From Bacilli bacterium (lineage in GTDB: Bacteria; Bacillota_I; Bacilli_A; ML615J-28; CAG-698): a DNA stretch of 7,314 nucleotides. The DNA lies in assembly GCA_016282055.1 (NCBI GenBank), contig JAEEJT010000107.1, positions 1-7,314 on the forward strand. Reading direction: 5' to 3'. Below the pieces are notes generated by a model that did no database searches, was not told the origin of the DNA, and saw only the letters and a list, made by a program, of their open reading frames with translations. Position 1 is the stretch's first letter; every line of letters starts with the position of its first letter. Of the stretch, positions 1 to 6,464 are shown in pieces. Both the position numbers and the translations under genes were made by a program.

Positions 1-995
1 ATAGGACGTCCAAATTTCTTAGAATATTGAATAAATTGAGAAAGCATAGCAATTGTTACATATGAAGTAAATATACAACCAAGAGTTGATTTAACAGTTG
101 CTAAATAACCACCTATACTACATATTAATAAGAAACTAATATTACTTATGATATTCATTAAAGGTCCCATAATGCTTCCCCATATTTGGGCTTTAACTCC
201 TACTTTTCTTAATCTGTCACTTGTTTCATTAAATTCATTCTTTACATTTTCTTCTTGATTATAAGCTTGAACAGTTTTATAACCAACAATACTTTCTTCA
301 CAATGTCCATTTAATTCACCTAGTAAAGTTTGTTGTTTCTTAAAATATAATCTCATTTTCTTAGATAATATTCTAATCATAAAGAATGATAAGAATATTG
401 TTGAAATAGAAACTAAACATAAGAACCAGTTTAAATATAACATAATAAAGATAACACCAATAACAGTAATAATACCACTTACTAAAGAAGAAAATGATGT
501 AGAAATAGTATTTGATATTTTATCAACATCATTAGTCATTCTACTCATTATATCTCCATGTTGATGTGTATCAGTATAATTAACAGGTAATCTTACAATA
601 TGTTGAAACAAATCATTTCTCATTTTATAAACTGTCTTTTGACTTAAATGCGCACTAAATAAACTTTGAATATAATTAAATACACTAGTACAAGCATAAA
701 TTATAATTAATATATAAATATATAATAATAATTTAGATAACTCTACATATGGTTTACTACTGGTTAATACTAAAGTACCAATAGCTTCACCTTGAAAATA
801 TGGTCCTAGTAATTCTAGTAAAGAAATAATAAGACCCATAACAATTAAACCAAGAAATAAATATTTGTTATTTCCAATATATCCCATTAATCTAGATATT
901 GATTTTTTAGCATTTTTTGGTTTTTCAATAAATACTAAATCTCTACCTGGTCCTCTACGAGGTAGGCCAACTGGTTTTTTATCATTACTATTCAT
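1..995 (-). CDS. Heterodimeric ABC exporter, second subunit (membrane domain only; 3' end beyond left edge)
   Basis: This frame opens at an ATG (995-993) and stays open to the left edge, giving 331 codons. The protein is the second half-transporter of a two-subunit type IV ABC exporter. A cytoplasmic extension rich in Gly, Pro and Arg (about residues 1-35, containing RRGPGRD) is typical of this subunit in Bacillota. Hydrophobic segments from about residue 44 onward form the six-helix membrane domain, with the usual intracellular-loop motif MRNDLFQHI and DIMSRMTNDVD. The visible part ends at KKFGRP, just where the linker to the ATP-binding domain should begin, so no Walker motifs can be seen. 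Its start overlaps the end of the upstream exporter gene by 8 nt (ATGAATAG), and a strong ribosome site, AGGTGAT, lies just ahead within that gene, which indicates translational coupling. The substrate cannot be read from sequence: drugs, peptides, lipids and porphyrins are all possible. Family assignment is firm; the substrate is unknown. Confidence 0.92.
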   Translation of the reverse strand, partial: MNSNDKKPVGLPRRGPGRDLVFIEKPKNAKKSISRLMGYIGNNKYLFLGLIVMGLIISLLELLGPYFQGEAIGTLVLTSSKPYVELSKLLLYIYILIIIYACTSVFNYIQSLFSAHLSQKTVYKMRNDLFQHIVRLPVNYTDTHQHGDIMSRMTNDVDKISNTISTSFSSLVSGIITVIGVIFIMLYLNWFLCLVSISTIFLSFFMIRILSKKMRLYFKKQQTLLGELNGHCEESIVGYKTVQAYNQEENVKNEFNETSDRLRKVGVKAQIWGSIMGPLMNIISNISFLLICSIGGYLATVKSTLGCIFTSYVTIAMLSQFIQYSKKFGRP

Positions 996-2763
996 TGATA
1001 TCACCTCTCTTTAATTGAGAATTATAAATATCTTGATAAATAGGACAATTTTTAATTAAATTATCATGTGTATCAAAACTTACTAGCTTACCTTCATTAA
1101 TAATAGCTATTCTATCAGCGTTTCTTGCACTGGCAACACGTTGAGCAATTAGAATAATTGTTGTATCTTTATAATTTTTCTTTAATTCATTATATAAATT
1201 AGCTTCTGTTTTTAAATCAAGTGCACTTGTTGAATCATCAAAGATAAGAATTTCAGGTTTTTTAATCAAAGCTCTAGCTATAGCTATTCTTTGTTTTTGT
1301 CCGCCTGATAAACTTGTTCCTCTTTCACCAACAATAGTATTATATCCATCTTTAAAACTTGTAATAAAATCATTAGCTTGACTAACTTTGCAACAATTGA
1401 TAACATCATCAAGGCTAGCTTCTTTATTACCCCATTTAATATTATCTTCAATTGTTCCACCAAATAACTCTGTTCTTTGTAAAACAATACTTATTTTATC
1501 TCTTAATTCTTCTAACTTATATTCTTTAACATCACAGTTATCAACTAAAACAACACCATTTGTTGTATCATAAAATCTAGGAATAAGATTAACAATAGTA
1601 CTTTTACCAGATCCAGTTGCACCTAAAATTGCTATTTTTTCACCTTTATTAACTTTTAAATTGAAATTATCAATAACAAGCTTATCACTATAATTTGGAT
1701 AAGAAAAAGATACATCCTTAAATTCAACACTTCCAGTTTCAGTTGGATTTACTCCATTTCCACTATTTACAACAGGAATACTATCTAATACTTCACAAAT
1801 ACGTTTAGCACTTATTTGTGCTCTTGATAAAGATTGACTGACCATTACAAGACCCATAATACTCATAAGTACCATACCAACATACTCAAGTCCACTCATA
1901 AGTTTACCAACAGTAATATAATCTCCACTTCCTGAAAGTATACTTGATGCATTTTTAGCTATTTCAAGCCCACCAAAATAAATAATTGCAATAATTACTC
2001 CATTAAGTAAAATAGTCATAAATGGATGAAGTAAAGCTAAGATTTTATGAACTTTAATATTTACATCACTTAACTCACTATTTGCCTTATCAAATCTACC
2101 TGATTCATAATCTTCTTGAGTATAAGCTTTAACAACTCTTACTCCATTTACGTTTTCTTGAACAATTGTATTAACATTATCTACTTTTTCTTGTACTGCT
2201 TTAAAGAAAGGCAAAGATTTTCTTAAAGCAATAAATAAAATAACAATTTCAAAAGGCATAACAACAGCTAAAATTATTGCAAATTTATAGCTTGTTAAAA
2301 ACATAAATATAATTCCACCAATAAACATAACTAAAGTACGAATAAACATTCTTATTGCCATAGCAATAAAATCTTGTACTTGAGTTATATCATTAGTAAT
2401 TCTTGTAACTAAAGATCCAGTTGTAAATTTATCAGTTTGTTCAAAAGATAAATTAACAACACTACTAAAAACATCTTTTCTTAAATCATTACCAAAAGCG
2501 TTAGATGCACTAGATGCACATACTCCACTCATTATTCCACAAAATCCACCTAAAGCTAAAGCAAGTAACATAAATAGTCCATCAACTAAAACTATCTTAA
2601 TTTTCTCACTTCCACTAAGTAATTCGTTCAATATTCCATTATCAACAATTTTTGCCATAAGTTGTGGTTGAACTAAATCAAGTACAACTTCACCAATCAT
2701 AAATAATGGAGCAAGAATTGTCAAAAACCAATATGGTTTTAAATACTTCATTAATTTTTTCAT
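988..2763 (-). CDS. Heterodimeric ABC exporter, first subunit with degenerate ATPase site (BmrC/LmrC-like)
   Basis: The 591-residue protein is a full-length half-transporter: membrane domain at about residues 1-325 and nucleotide-binding domain at about 345-580. Visible motifs are the A-loop Tyr355, Walker A GATGSGKST (381-389), Q-loop Gln429, signature LSGGQ (485-489) and Walker B ILIFDD (505-510). The catalytic Glu after Walker B is Asp510, and the switch His is Gln541 (IAQRV). This is the pattern of the non-canonical subunit in BmrCD, LmrCD and TM287/288, so it should work only with the partner encoded next. It would export a substrate across the cytoplasmic membrane at the expense of ATP. 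Its ATG overlaps the TGA stop of the MarR gene (ATGA), and its ribosome site AGGAG (2771-2775) lies in the last MarR codons, so the two are coupled. A drug, porphyrin/heme or peptide exporter is possible; the neighbouring heme genes make heme/porphyrin worth considering. Confidence 0.95.
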   Translation of the reverse strand: MKKLMKYLKPYWFLTILAPLFMIGEVVLDLVQPQLMAKIVDNGILNELLSGSEKIKIVLVDGLFMLLALALGGFCGIMSGVCASSASNAFGNDLRKDVFSSVVNLSFEQTDKFTTGSLVTRITNDITQVQDFIAMAIRMFIRTLVMFIGGIIFMFLTSYKFAIILAVVMPFEIVILFIALRKSLPFFKAVQEKVDNVNTIVQENVNGVRVVKAYTQEDYESGRFDKANSELSDVNIKVHKILALLHPFMTILLNGVIIAIIYFGGLEIAKNASSILSGSGDYITVGKLMSGLEYVGMVLMSIMGLVMVSQSLSRAQISAKRICEVLDSIPVVNSGNGVNPTETGSVEFKDVSFSYPNYSDKLVIDNFNLKVNKGEKIAILGATGSGKSTIVNLIPRFYDTTNGVVLVDNCDVKEYKLEELRDKISIVLQRTELFGGTIEDNIKWGNKEASLDDVINCCKVSQANDFITSFKDGYNTIVGERGTSLSGGQKQRIAIARALIKKPEILIFDDSTSALDLKTEANLYNELKKNYKDTTIILIAQRVASARNADRIAIINEGKLVSFDTHDNLIKNCPIYQDIYNSQLKRGDINE

Positions 2764-3197
2764 TCTTCTTCTCCTACATTATTAATTACTTTAATAAGTA
2801 AACTTTTTAAAGTATTAATTTCATCTTCATTTAAACAATCTAAAAACTCTTTATCAGTTTCAATTAATAAATCTAATATATTATCTTGAATCTTTAAACC
2901 TTTTTCAGTTATATAAATATAAGTATTTCTCTTATCATTATCATCATACTTTCTTTCAATAATACCTGCATATTCCATTTTCTGTAATGTTAAACTAATA
3001 GTAGGTGCTTTAAGTTTTGTATAATTAACAATAAAACTTTGAGTACATCCATTATTATGTTTTAAACATATAAGAATTGGTCTATAACAGTCAAGAAGTC
3101 CAATTTGTTCACACTTATTTCTCATAATATCACGATGTAACTTACATATATCATGCATAAGCATCATGCTATTTTTATCTTCATTCTTATTTTTCAT
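2760..3197 (-). CDS. MarR-family transcriptional regulator of the exporter operon
   Basis: A 145-residue winged-helix protein of normal MarR length. Helical dimerisation segments flank a DNA-binding core at about residues 50-100: the recognition region (KLKAPTISLTLQKMEYAGII) is followed by the wing with the family pattern D-x-x-D-K-R-x-x-Y and ITEKG. The start at 3197 is chosen because GGAGGA (3201-3206) lies four bases ahead of it. A longer reading from 3254 would begin between the -35 and -10 boxes of the apparent promoter, so it could not be on that transcript. MarR proteins usually repress their own operon and release DNA on binding a ligand; the palindrome over the start site fits autorepression. 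The TGA stop overlaps the exporter ATG by 4 nt. Five Cys and three His sit in the first 51 residues, including H-D-I-C-K-L-H (15-21), so redox, metal or heme sensing is conceivable. PefR is a streptococcal MarR heme sensor with the same gene layout; direct equivalence is not shown. Confidence 0.93.
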   Translation of the reverse strand: MKNKNEDKNSMMLMHDICKLHRDIMRNKCEQIGLLDCYRPILICLKHNNGCTQSFIVNYTKLKAPTISLTLQKMEYAGIIERKYDDNDKRNTYIYITEKGLKIQDNILDLLIETDKEFLDCLNEDEINTLKSLLIKVINNVGEEE

Positions 3198-3200
3198 TGT

Positions 3201-3206
3201 TCCTCC
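3201..3206 (-). promoter_or_regulatory. Ribosome binding site that fixes the MarR start
   Basis: GGAGGA on the minus strand, followed by ACA-A and then ATG at 3197. No comparable site precedes the upstream in-frame ATG at 3254, so this decides for the shorter 145-residue protein. Confidence 0.85.
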
Positions 3207-3207
3207 A

Positions 3208-3231
3208 ATATTTAGTTTTAAAACTAAATAT
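3208..3231 (-). promoter_or_regulatory. 24-bp perfect palindrome, probable MarR operator
   Basis: The half-site ATATTTAGTTTT (3208-3219) is followed without spacer by its exact reverse complement (3220-3231). It begins immediately after the -10 box and covers the expected transcription start (about 3225), ending two bases before the ribosome site. Size, symmetry and placement are those of a MarR-dimer operator acting by blocking RNA polymerase. It has no T-tract and lies at the 5' end of the unit, so a terminator is unlikely. That the adjacent regulator binds it is an inference. Confidence 0.78.
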
Positions 3232-3260
3232 ATTTTAGCACAAACAAAACTCAAAGTAAA
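3232..3260 (-). promoter_or_regulatory. Promoter of the marR-exporter operon
   Basis: On the minus strand there is a -35-like TTTACT (3260-3255), a 17-base spacer, and a -10 TAAAAT (3237-3232) preceded by an extended -10 TG (3240-3239). Boxes match the sigma-A consensus at 4/6 and 5/6 with ideal spacing. The expected start near 3225 lies inside the palindrome, which supports repression by the downstream regulator. In such AT-rich DNA chance boxes are common, but the extended -10, the spacing and the operator placement agree. Confidence 0.7.
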
Positions 3261-3303
3261 GAAAATTTTTATCTATTGAATAATAATAATTACAATTTTG
3301 AAA

Positions 3304-3335
3304 ATAAAAAAAGTATATATCAAAGATATATACTT
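3304..3335 (-). terminator. Intrinsic terminator of the heme-uptake operon
   Basis: On the minus strand an 11-bp perfect stem, AAGTATATATC / GATATATACTT (3335-3325 and 3321-3311), closes on a 3-base loop. It is followed by a T-rich run (TTTTT-A-TTTT, 3310-3301). The TAA stop of the radical-SAM gene (3336-3334) runs into the base of the stem. The stem is almost all A-T pairs, so it is weak per base pair but long. It separates the upstream operon from the marR promoter about 50 bases further on. Confidence 0.85.
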
Positions 3336-4596
3336 AATTTTTGTAATCATAAGAAATGATTTCATGAATAAAATCCGCTATTATATTATTACCAAAAAAT
3401 ATTCCTTTTTTTGTAAAACTAATTTCATTATTATTTCTTATTATTAATTCTTCTTTTATTAATTTTTCTAATAATGGTTTTAATATTGCAAATAATGGTA
3501 TGCCTAATTTATCTTCATATAAACTTAAATCAATAGAAGTATGTTGAAGTTCATTAATCAAATGATCTAATATAAAATACTTTTTATCTACACATCTACC
3601 CATTTGACCAACACTAGTATTTTTAATCATTGGATAATCACATGTATTTCTATAAATGTATCCATTTATGTTACCACCAGCTCCATGACCAATAGCAATA
3701 CAATCACCTTCATTATGTCTAATAGCAATATATTTATATTTATCTAGATTATTTCTTACAAGTTTAGTTAATTCTAAAGGCTCGTAACCAACATCTTTTA
3801 ATTCATCAATGATTGTTTCAAATAATTCATATTCATGATTTAAATCATTCATTAAATCAACTTCATCTTTAGTAATTTTATTATATAATGGTGTACTTTC
3901 ATGTAACATTAATGAATAAAAACTAATACCAGCAAGATTTAAGCTTTTAATGATTTTTAAATCTTCCTTTAATTCTTCAACTGTTTGACCAGGATAATTA
4001 TATATTAAATCAATTCCAGTATTAGTTAAACCTTTTGAAATTATTTTTTTAATAGTTTCAATTGCTTGTTGCCCAGTGCCTCTTCTATTTAACATCTTTC
4101 GTCTTTCATCATTAAATGTTTGAACACCGAATGATATTCTATTAACATGACCTTCAATTAAAACATCCATCATTTCTTCAGTCATTTCTGTAATAGATGA
4201 CTCAACACTTATTTCCATATCATCATTATACTTAAAGTTTTTCTTTAAATATGCTAGAATTTCTTTCATTTGATATGGTTTTAATGCTGTTGGAGTGCCA
4301 CCGCCAAAATTTATTGCATCAATTCCATTTTTAAAATAAGGAAAGTCTTTCATAACACTCAATTCATTAATAATATATTTATGGTATTCTGTTCTTTTTA
4401 GACTATCAGGTCTATGAAATGGACAGAAACTACAAATTTTATTACAAAATGGAACATGAATATATATTACTTTTAAATTATTATTTTCTTCATTTAAAGA
4501 AGAATAAACATATTGATCTTTATTACAATCTACTTTATAAAAGTTTTTTAATTCACGTGATGCGTCATGATGACTTTTAAATCTTTCTTTATACAT
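3334..4596 (-). CDS. HemN/HemW-superfamily radical SAM protein, probable anaerobic heme-degrading ChuW/HutW/HmuW type
   Basis: The 420-residue protein carries the radical-SAM site C51-x3-C55-x2-C58 (in HVPFCNKICSFCPF), which binds the [4Fe-4S] cluster. It also has the SAM-binding GGGTP (98-102), the barrel motif NRISFGVQTFN (152-162) and a C-terminal winged-helix-like part (about 360-415). The fold is shared by HemN, HemW and ChuW/HutW/HmuW. Three points favour the last group: Cys-Pro-Phe after the cluster site (HemW usually has Cys-Asp-Phe), the GHGAGG stretch (303-308), and its place behind an iron-chelate ABC importer. ChuW-type enzymes use SAM to methylate heme and open the ring without oxygen, releasing iron. 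HemW, a heme chaperone, is the main alternative. The ATG shares one base with the TAA of the lipoprotein gene (TAATG) and has no clear ribosome site, so it is probably translated by reinitiation. The superfamily is certain; the heme-degrading role is a good inference. Confidence 0.85.
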   Translation of the reverse strand: MYKERFKSHHDASRELKNFYKVDCNKDQYVYSSLNEENNNLKVIYIHVPFCNKICSFCPFHRPDSLKRTEYHKYIINELSVMKDFPYFKNGIDAINFGGGTPTALKPYQMKEILAYLKKNFKYNDDMEISVESSITEMTEEMMDVLIEGHVNRISFGVQTFNDERRKMLNRRGTGQQAIETIKKIISKGLTNTGIDLIYNYPGQTVEELKEDLKIIKSLNLAGISFYSLMLHESTPLYNKITKDEVDLMNDLNHEYELFETIIDELKDVGYEPLELTKLVRNNLDKYKYIAIRHNEGDCIAIGHGAGGNINGYIYRNTCDYPMIKNTSVGQMGRCVDKKYFILDHLINELQHTSIDLSLYEDKLGIPLFAILKPLLEKLIKEELIIRNNNEISFTKKGIFFGNNIIADFIHEIISYDYKN

Positions 4597-5675
4597 TATT
4601 TAGTCTCAAAAGAAAATGTTTGATTTGGATATAAAATCTTTGCAAGTTCTTTATAAGCATCAGCGAATTTAGAATTTGGTTTATTATGGAACAATGTTTT
4701 TTCTAAGTAATAAATTTCATCTTCACCAACTTTAGATTTAATTGAAGACCATAAAGCATTATTACCATAAATTTGATCTAAAAATTCTTTAACTTCAGTT
4801 TCATCAGAATGACATTGAATTAAAATCTTTGTTGGATTTGCAGCATAAACAGCTTCTAAATCAATACTTAATCTTTCACTATTCTCACTATTTTCCCATT
4901 TAGACACAATATTTACTCCACCTAATTCACTAATCATCTTACCAACAACAGTATTTTCTGTATTAGCTTGGAATTCAGTTGTACCAGAAAACATAGAGAA
5001 TACATTTGGTCCTTTCAAACTTTTACATTCATAAATTACATCAACTACTTCATCTAAAGCTTTCATTGCTACACTTTCCCATAAATCTTGTTTATTTGTT
5101 ATTCCTGAAAATACTTTAAACCATTTTAAATAATCACCAAAATCATTATATGTGACACAAATACATGGAATATTTGCAGTTTTAGCAGGTCCTGATATAG
5201 TACTATATCCACTCATTGCTGAAGAACAAATGATTAAATCTGGACTATATGATAAAATCTTTTCAACGCTCCATTTTTTACCAGATGAACTTGTTGCAAC
5301 AACATTCATTCCTTCATCTTTAGTTATATCACGACCAATATATAAGTTATATAAATCAGTTGAAGATGATCCACCAATTATTTCTTTACAAACTCCACCA
5401 GCTTCATACCATAATGTTGTAAAGGAAGCGTATAAATTACAAACATTATTAGGATTTTTACTAATTATTAAAGTCTCATCACTATTATCTTTAAATACAA
5501 CATTATTTTCATTAATAGTTACTTCATTAGCTTTAACTAAAAAGTTTTGTTTAATTTCTTCTTTTGTTTCTTCTTCTTTATTATTATTTTCTTCATCTTT
5601 CTTTTCACAAGCAGTTAAACCGATAATAGCAAATAATGCTACCATTAAAATAAACACTTTTTTAATTAAATTCAT
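4596..5675 (-). CDS. Substrate-binding lipoprotein of an iron-chelate/heme ABC importer (Peripla_BP_2 family)
   Basis: A 359-residue surface lipoprotein. Residues 1-22 are a basic and then hydrophobic signal peptide ending in the lipobox LTAC, with Cys23 the lipidated residue. A Glu/Lys/Asn-rich linker (24-42) holds the domain off the membrane, as in Gram-positive bacteria. The rest (about 65-350) fits the class III binding protein fold (FepB/BtuF/IsdE type), with the lobe motif KILSYSPDLIICSS (139-152), AANPTKILIQ (278-287) and the late WSSIKSKVGEDEIYYL (309-324). It would capture the ligand outside the cell and deliver it to the FecCD permease. AAGGAGG ends four bases before the ATG, and the ATPase gene stops 9 bases upstream. 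Seven Cys besides the lipobox are unusual outside the cytoplasm and suggest an anaerobe. The ligand (heme, siderophore or cobalamin) is not readable from sequence; heme is inferred from the next gene. Confidence 0.9.
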   Translation of the reverse strand: MNLIKKVFILMVALFAIIGLTACEKKDEENNNKEEETKEEIKQNFLVKANEVTINENNVVFKDNSDETLIISKNPNNVCNLYASFTTLWYEAGGVCKEIIGGSSSTDLYNLYIGRDITKDEGMNVVATSSSGKKWSVEKILSYSPDLIICSSAMSGYSTISGPAKTANIPCICVTYNDFGDYLKWFKVFSGITNKQDLWESVAMKALDEVVDVIYECKSLKGPNVFSMFSGTTEFQANTENTVVGKMISELGGVNIVSKWENSENSERLSIDLEAVYAANPTKILIQCHSDETEVKEFLDQIYGNNALWSSIKSKVGEDEIYYLEKTLFHNKPNSKFADAYKELAKILYPNQTFSFETK

Positions 5676-5684
5676 ATTTCCTCC

Positions 5685-6461
5685 TTAAATCTTTGAAGGG
5701 ATAAAGAATGGACATAAATTATCCTCATCTTTAATTATTTTTGCTTTTATTTTAAATATCTTTTCTAAATTTTTTTCAGTAATTATATCTTTAGGACAAC
5801 CAGCTGTATATAATTTTTTATTAGCTATAACATATAAATAATCAGAATATCTACTAGCAAGATTTAAATCATGTAATACCATTATTACAGTAATTCCTTT
5901 TTCTTTGTTTAATTTTTTAACTAACTCTAAAACTTCTACTTGATAAGATATATCAAGATATGTCGTTGGTTCATCTAAAATTAAAATTTCAGGGTTTTGA
6001 CAAATATTCATTGCAATCCATGCTCTTTGTCTTTCTCCACCAGATAAAGTAGATACAATTTGATTCTCTAAATGCTTTATTCCACTACTAACTAATGCAT
6101 ACTCTACCATTTGTTTATCCTCATTTGATAAGGTATGTCCAAATTTTAAATATGGATATCTTCCATATGAGACAAGTGTCTTAACATCAATGTCACTTGG
6201 CATTTCATGTACTTGAGGTAAGAATGCTATATGTTTAGCTATCTCTTTTCGATTATATTCACTTATTTTTTTATCATTAAATATAATTCCATCACCTTTA
6301 AATGTAACTTTACGAGTAAGAGTTCTTAACAAGCTTGATTTTCCACAACCATTTTGACCAATAATTGTATTAATACTTCCTTTTTTAAACTCTAAAGTAA
6401 CATCTTCCAATACTTGTTTCTTACCATAATTTATTGTTATATTTTTAAAACCGAAATACAT
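5685..6461 (-). CDS. FecE/FepC/HmuV-type ATPase of the iron-chelate/heme importer
   Basis: The 258-residue ATP-binding subunit powers uptake through the FecCD permease from the cytoplasmic face. All catalytic motifs are intact: Walker A GQNGCGKS (35-42), Q-loop Gln83 in FLPQ, signature LSGGE (139-143), Walker B ILILDEP (159-165) with Glu164, the D-loop TYLDI (167-171), and the switch His197 in VLHDLNLASRYSD. The LHDLNLA and RYPYL segments are characteristic of the iron-siderophore/heme/B12 importer group. Length is normal. The ATG lies 3 bases after the permease TAG, with AGAAGG about 8 bases ahead of the start. The stop codon is followed within 9 bases by the lipoprotein gene. Intact motifs suggest the system is under selection despite the interruption in the permease gene. 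Confidence 0.95.
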   Translation of the reverse strand: MYFGFKNITINYGKKQVLEDVTLEFKKGSINTIIGQNGCGKSSLLRTLTRKVTFKGDGIIFNDKKISEYNRKEIAKHIAFLPQVHEMPSDIDVKTLVSYGRYPYLKFGHTLSNEDKQMVEYALVSSGIKHLENQIVSTLSGGERQRAWIAMNICQNPEILILDEPTTYLDISYQVEVLELVKKLNKEKGITVIMVLHDLNLASRYSDYLYVIANKKLYTAGCPKDIITEKNLEKIFKIKAKIIKDEDNLCPFFIPSKI

Positions 6462-6464
6462 AAA

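Noticed and set aside
1284..1573. Two short open frames (minus 1284-1487 and plus 1388-1573) inside the exporter gene
   Set aside because: They lie within the ATP-binding domain in other frames and encode no recognisable protein.
3198..3254. Longer 164-residue reading of the MarR gene starting at 3254
   Set aside because: It would begin between the -35 and -10 boxes, span the operator palindrome, and lacks a ribosome site; the ATG at 3197 has GGAGGA at good distance and fits family length.
3241..3300. A second minus-strand promoter (TTGTAA, 17 bases, ATAAAA) further upstream of marR
   Set aside because: Its -10 is poor and it has no extended TG; such matches are expected by chance in this AT-rich spacer.
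5555..5612. Repetitive TTC/TTT/ATT-rich stretch as a possible repeat element
   Set aside because: It is the complement of Glu/Lys/Asn codons in the lipoprotein linker, so it is explained by low-complexity coding sequence.
5152..5688. Open frame of 178 codons on the plus strand opposite the lipoprotein gene
   Set aside because: It is antisense to a clearly conserved gene, shows no family motif, and its composition is what the complement of the Glu/Lys-rich linker would give.
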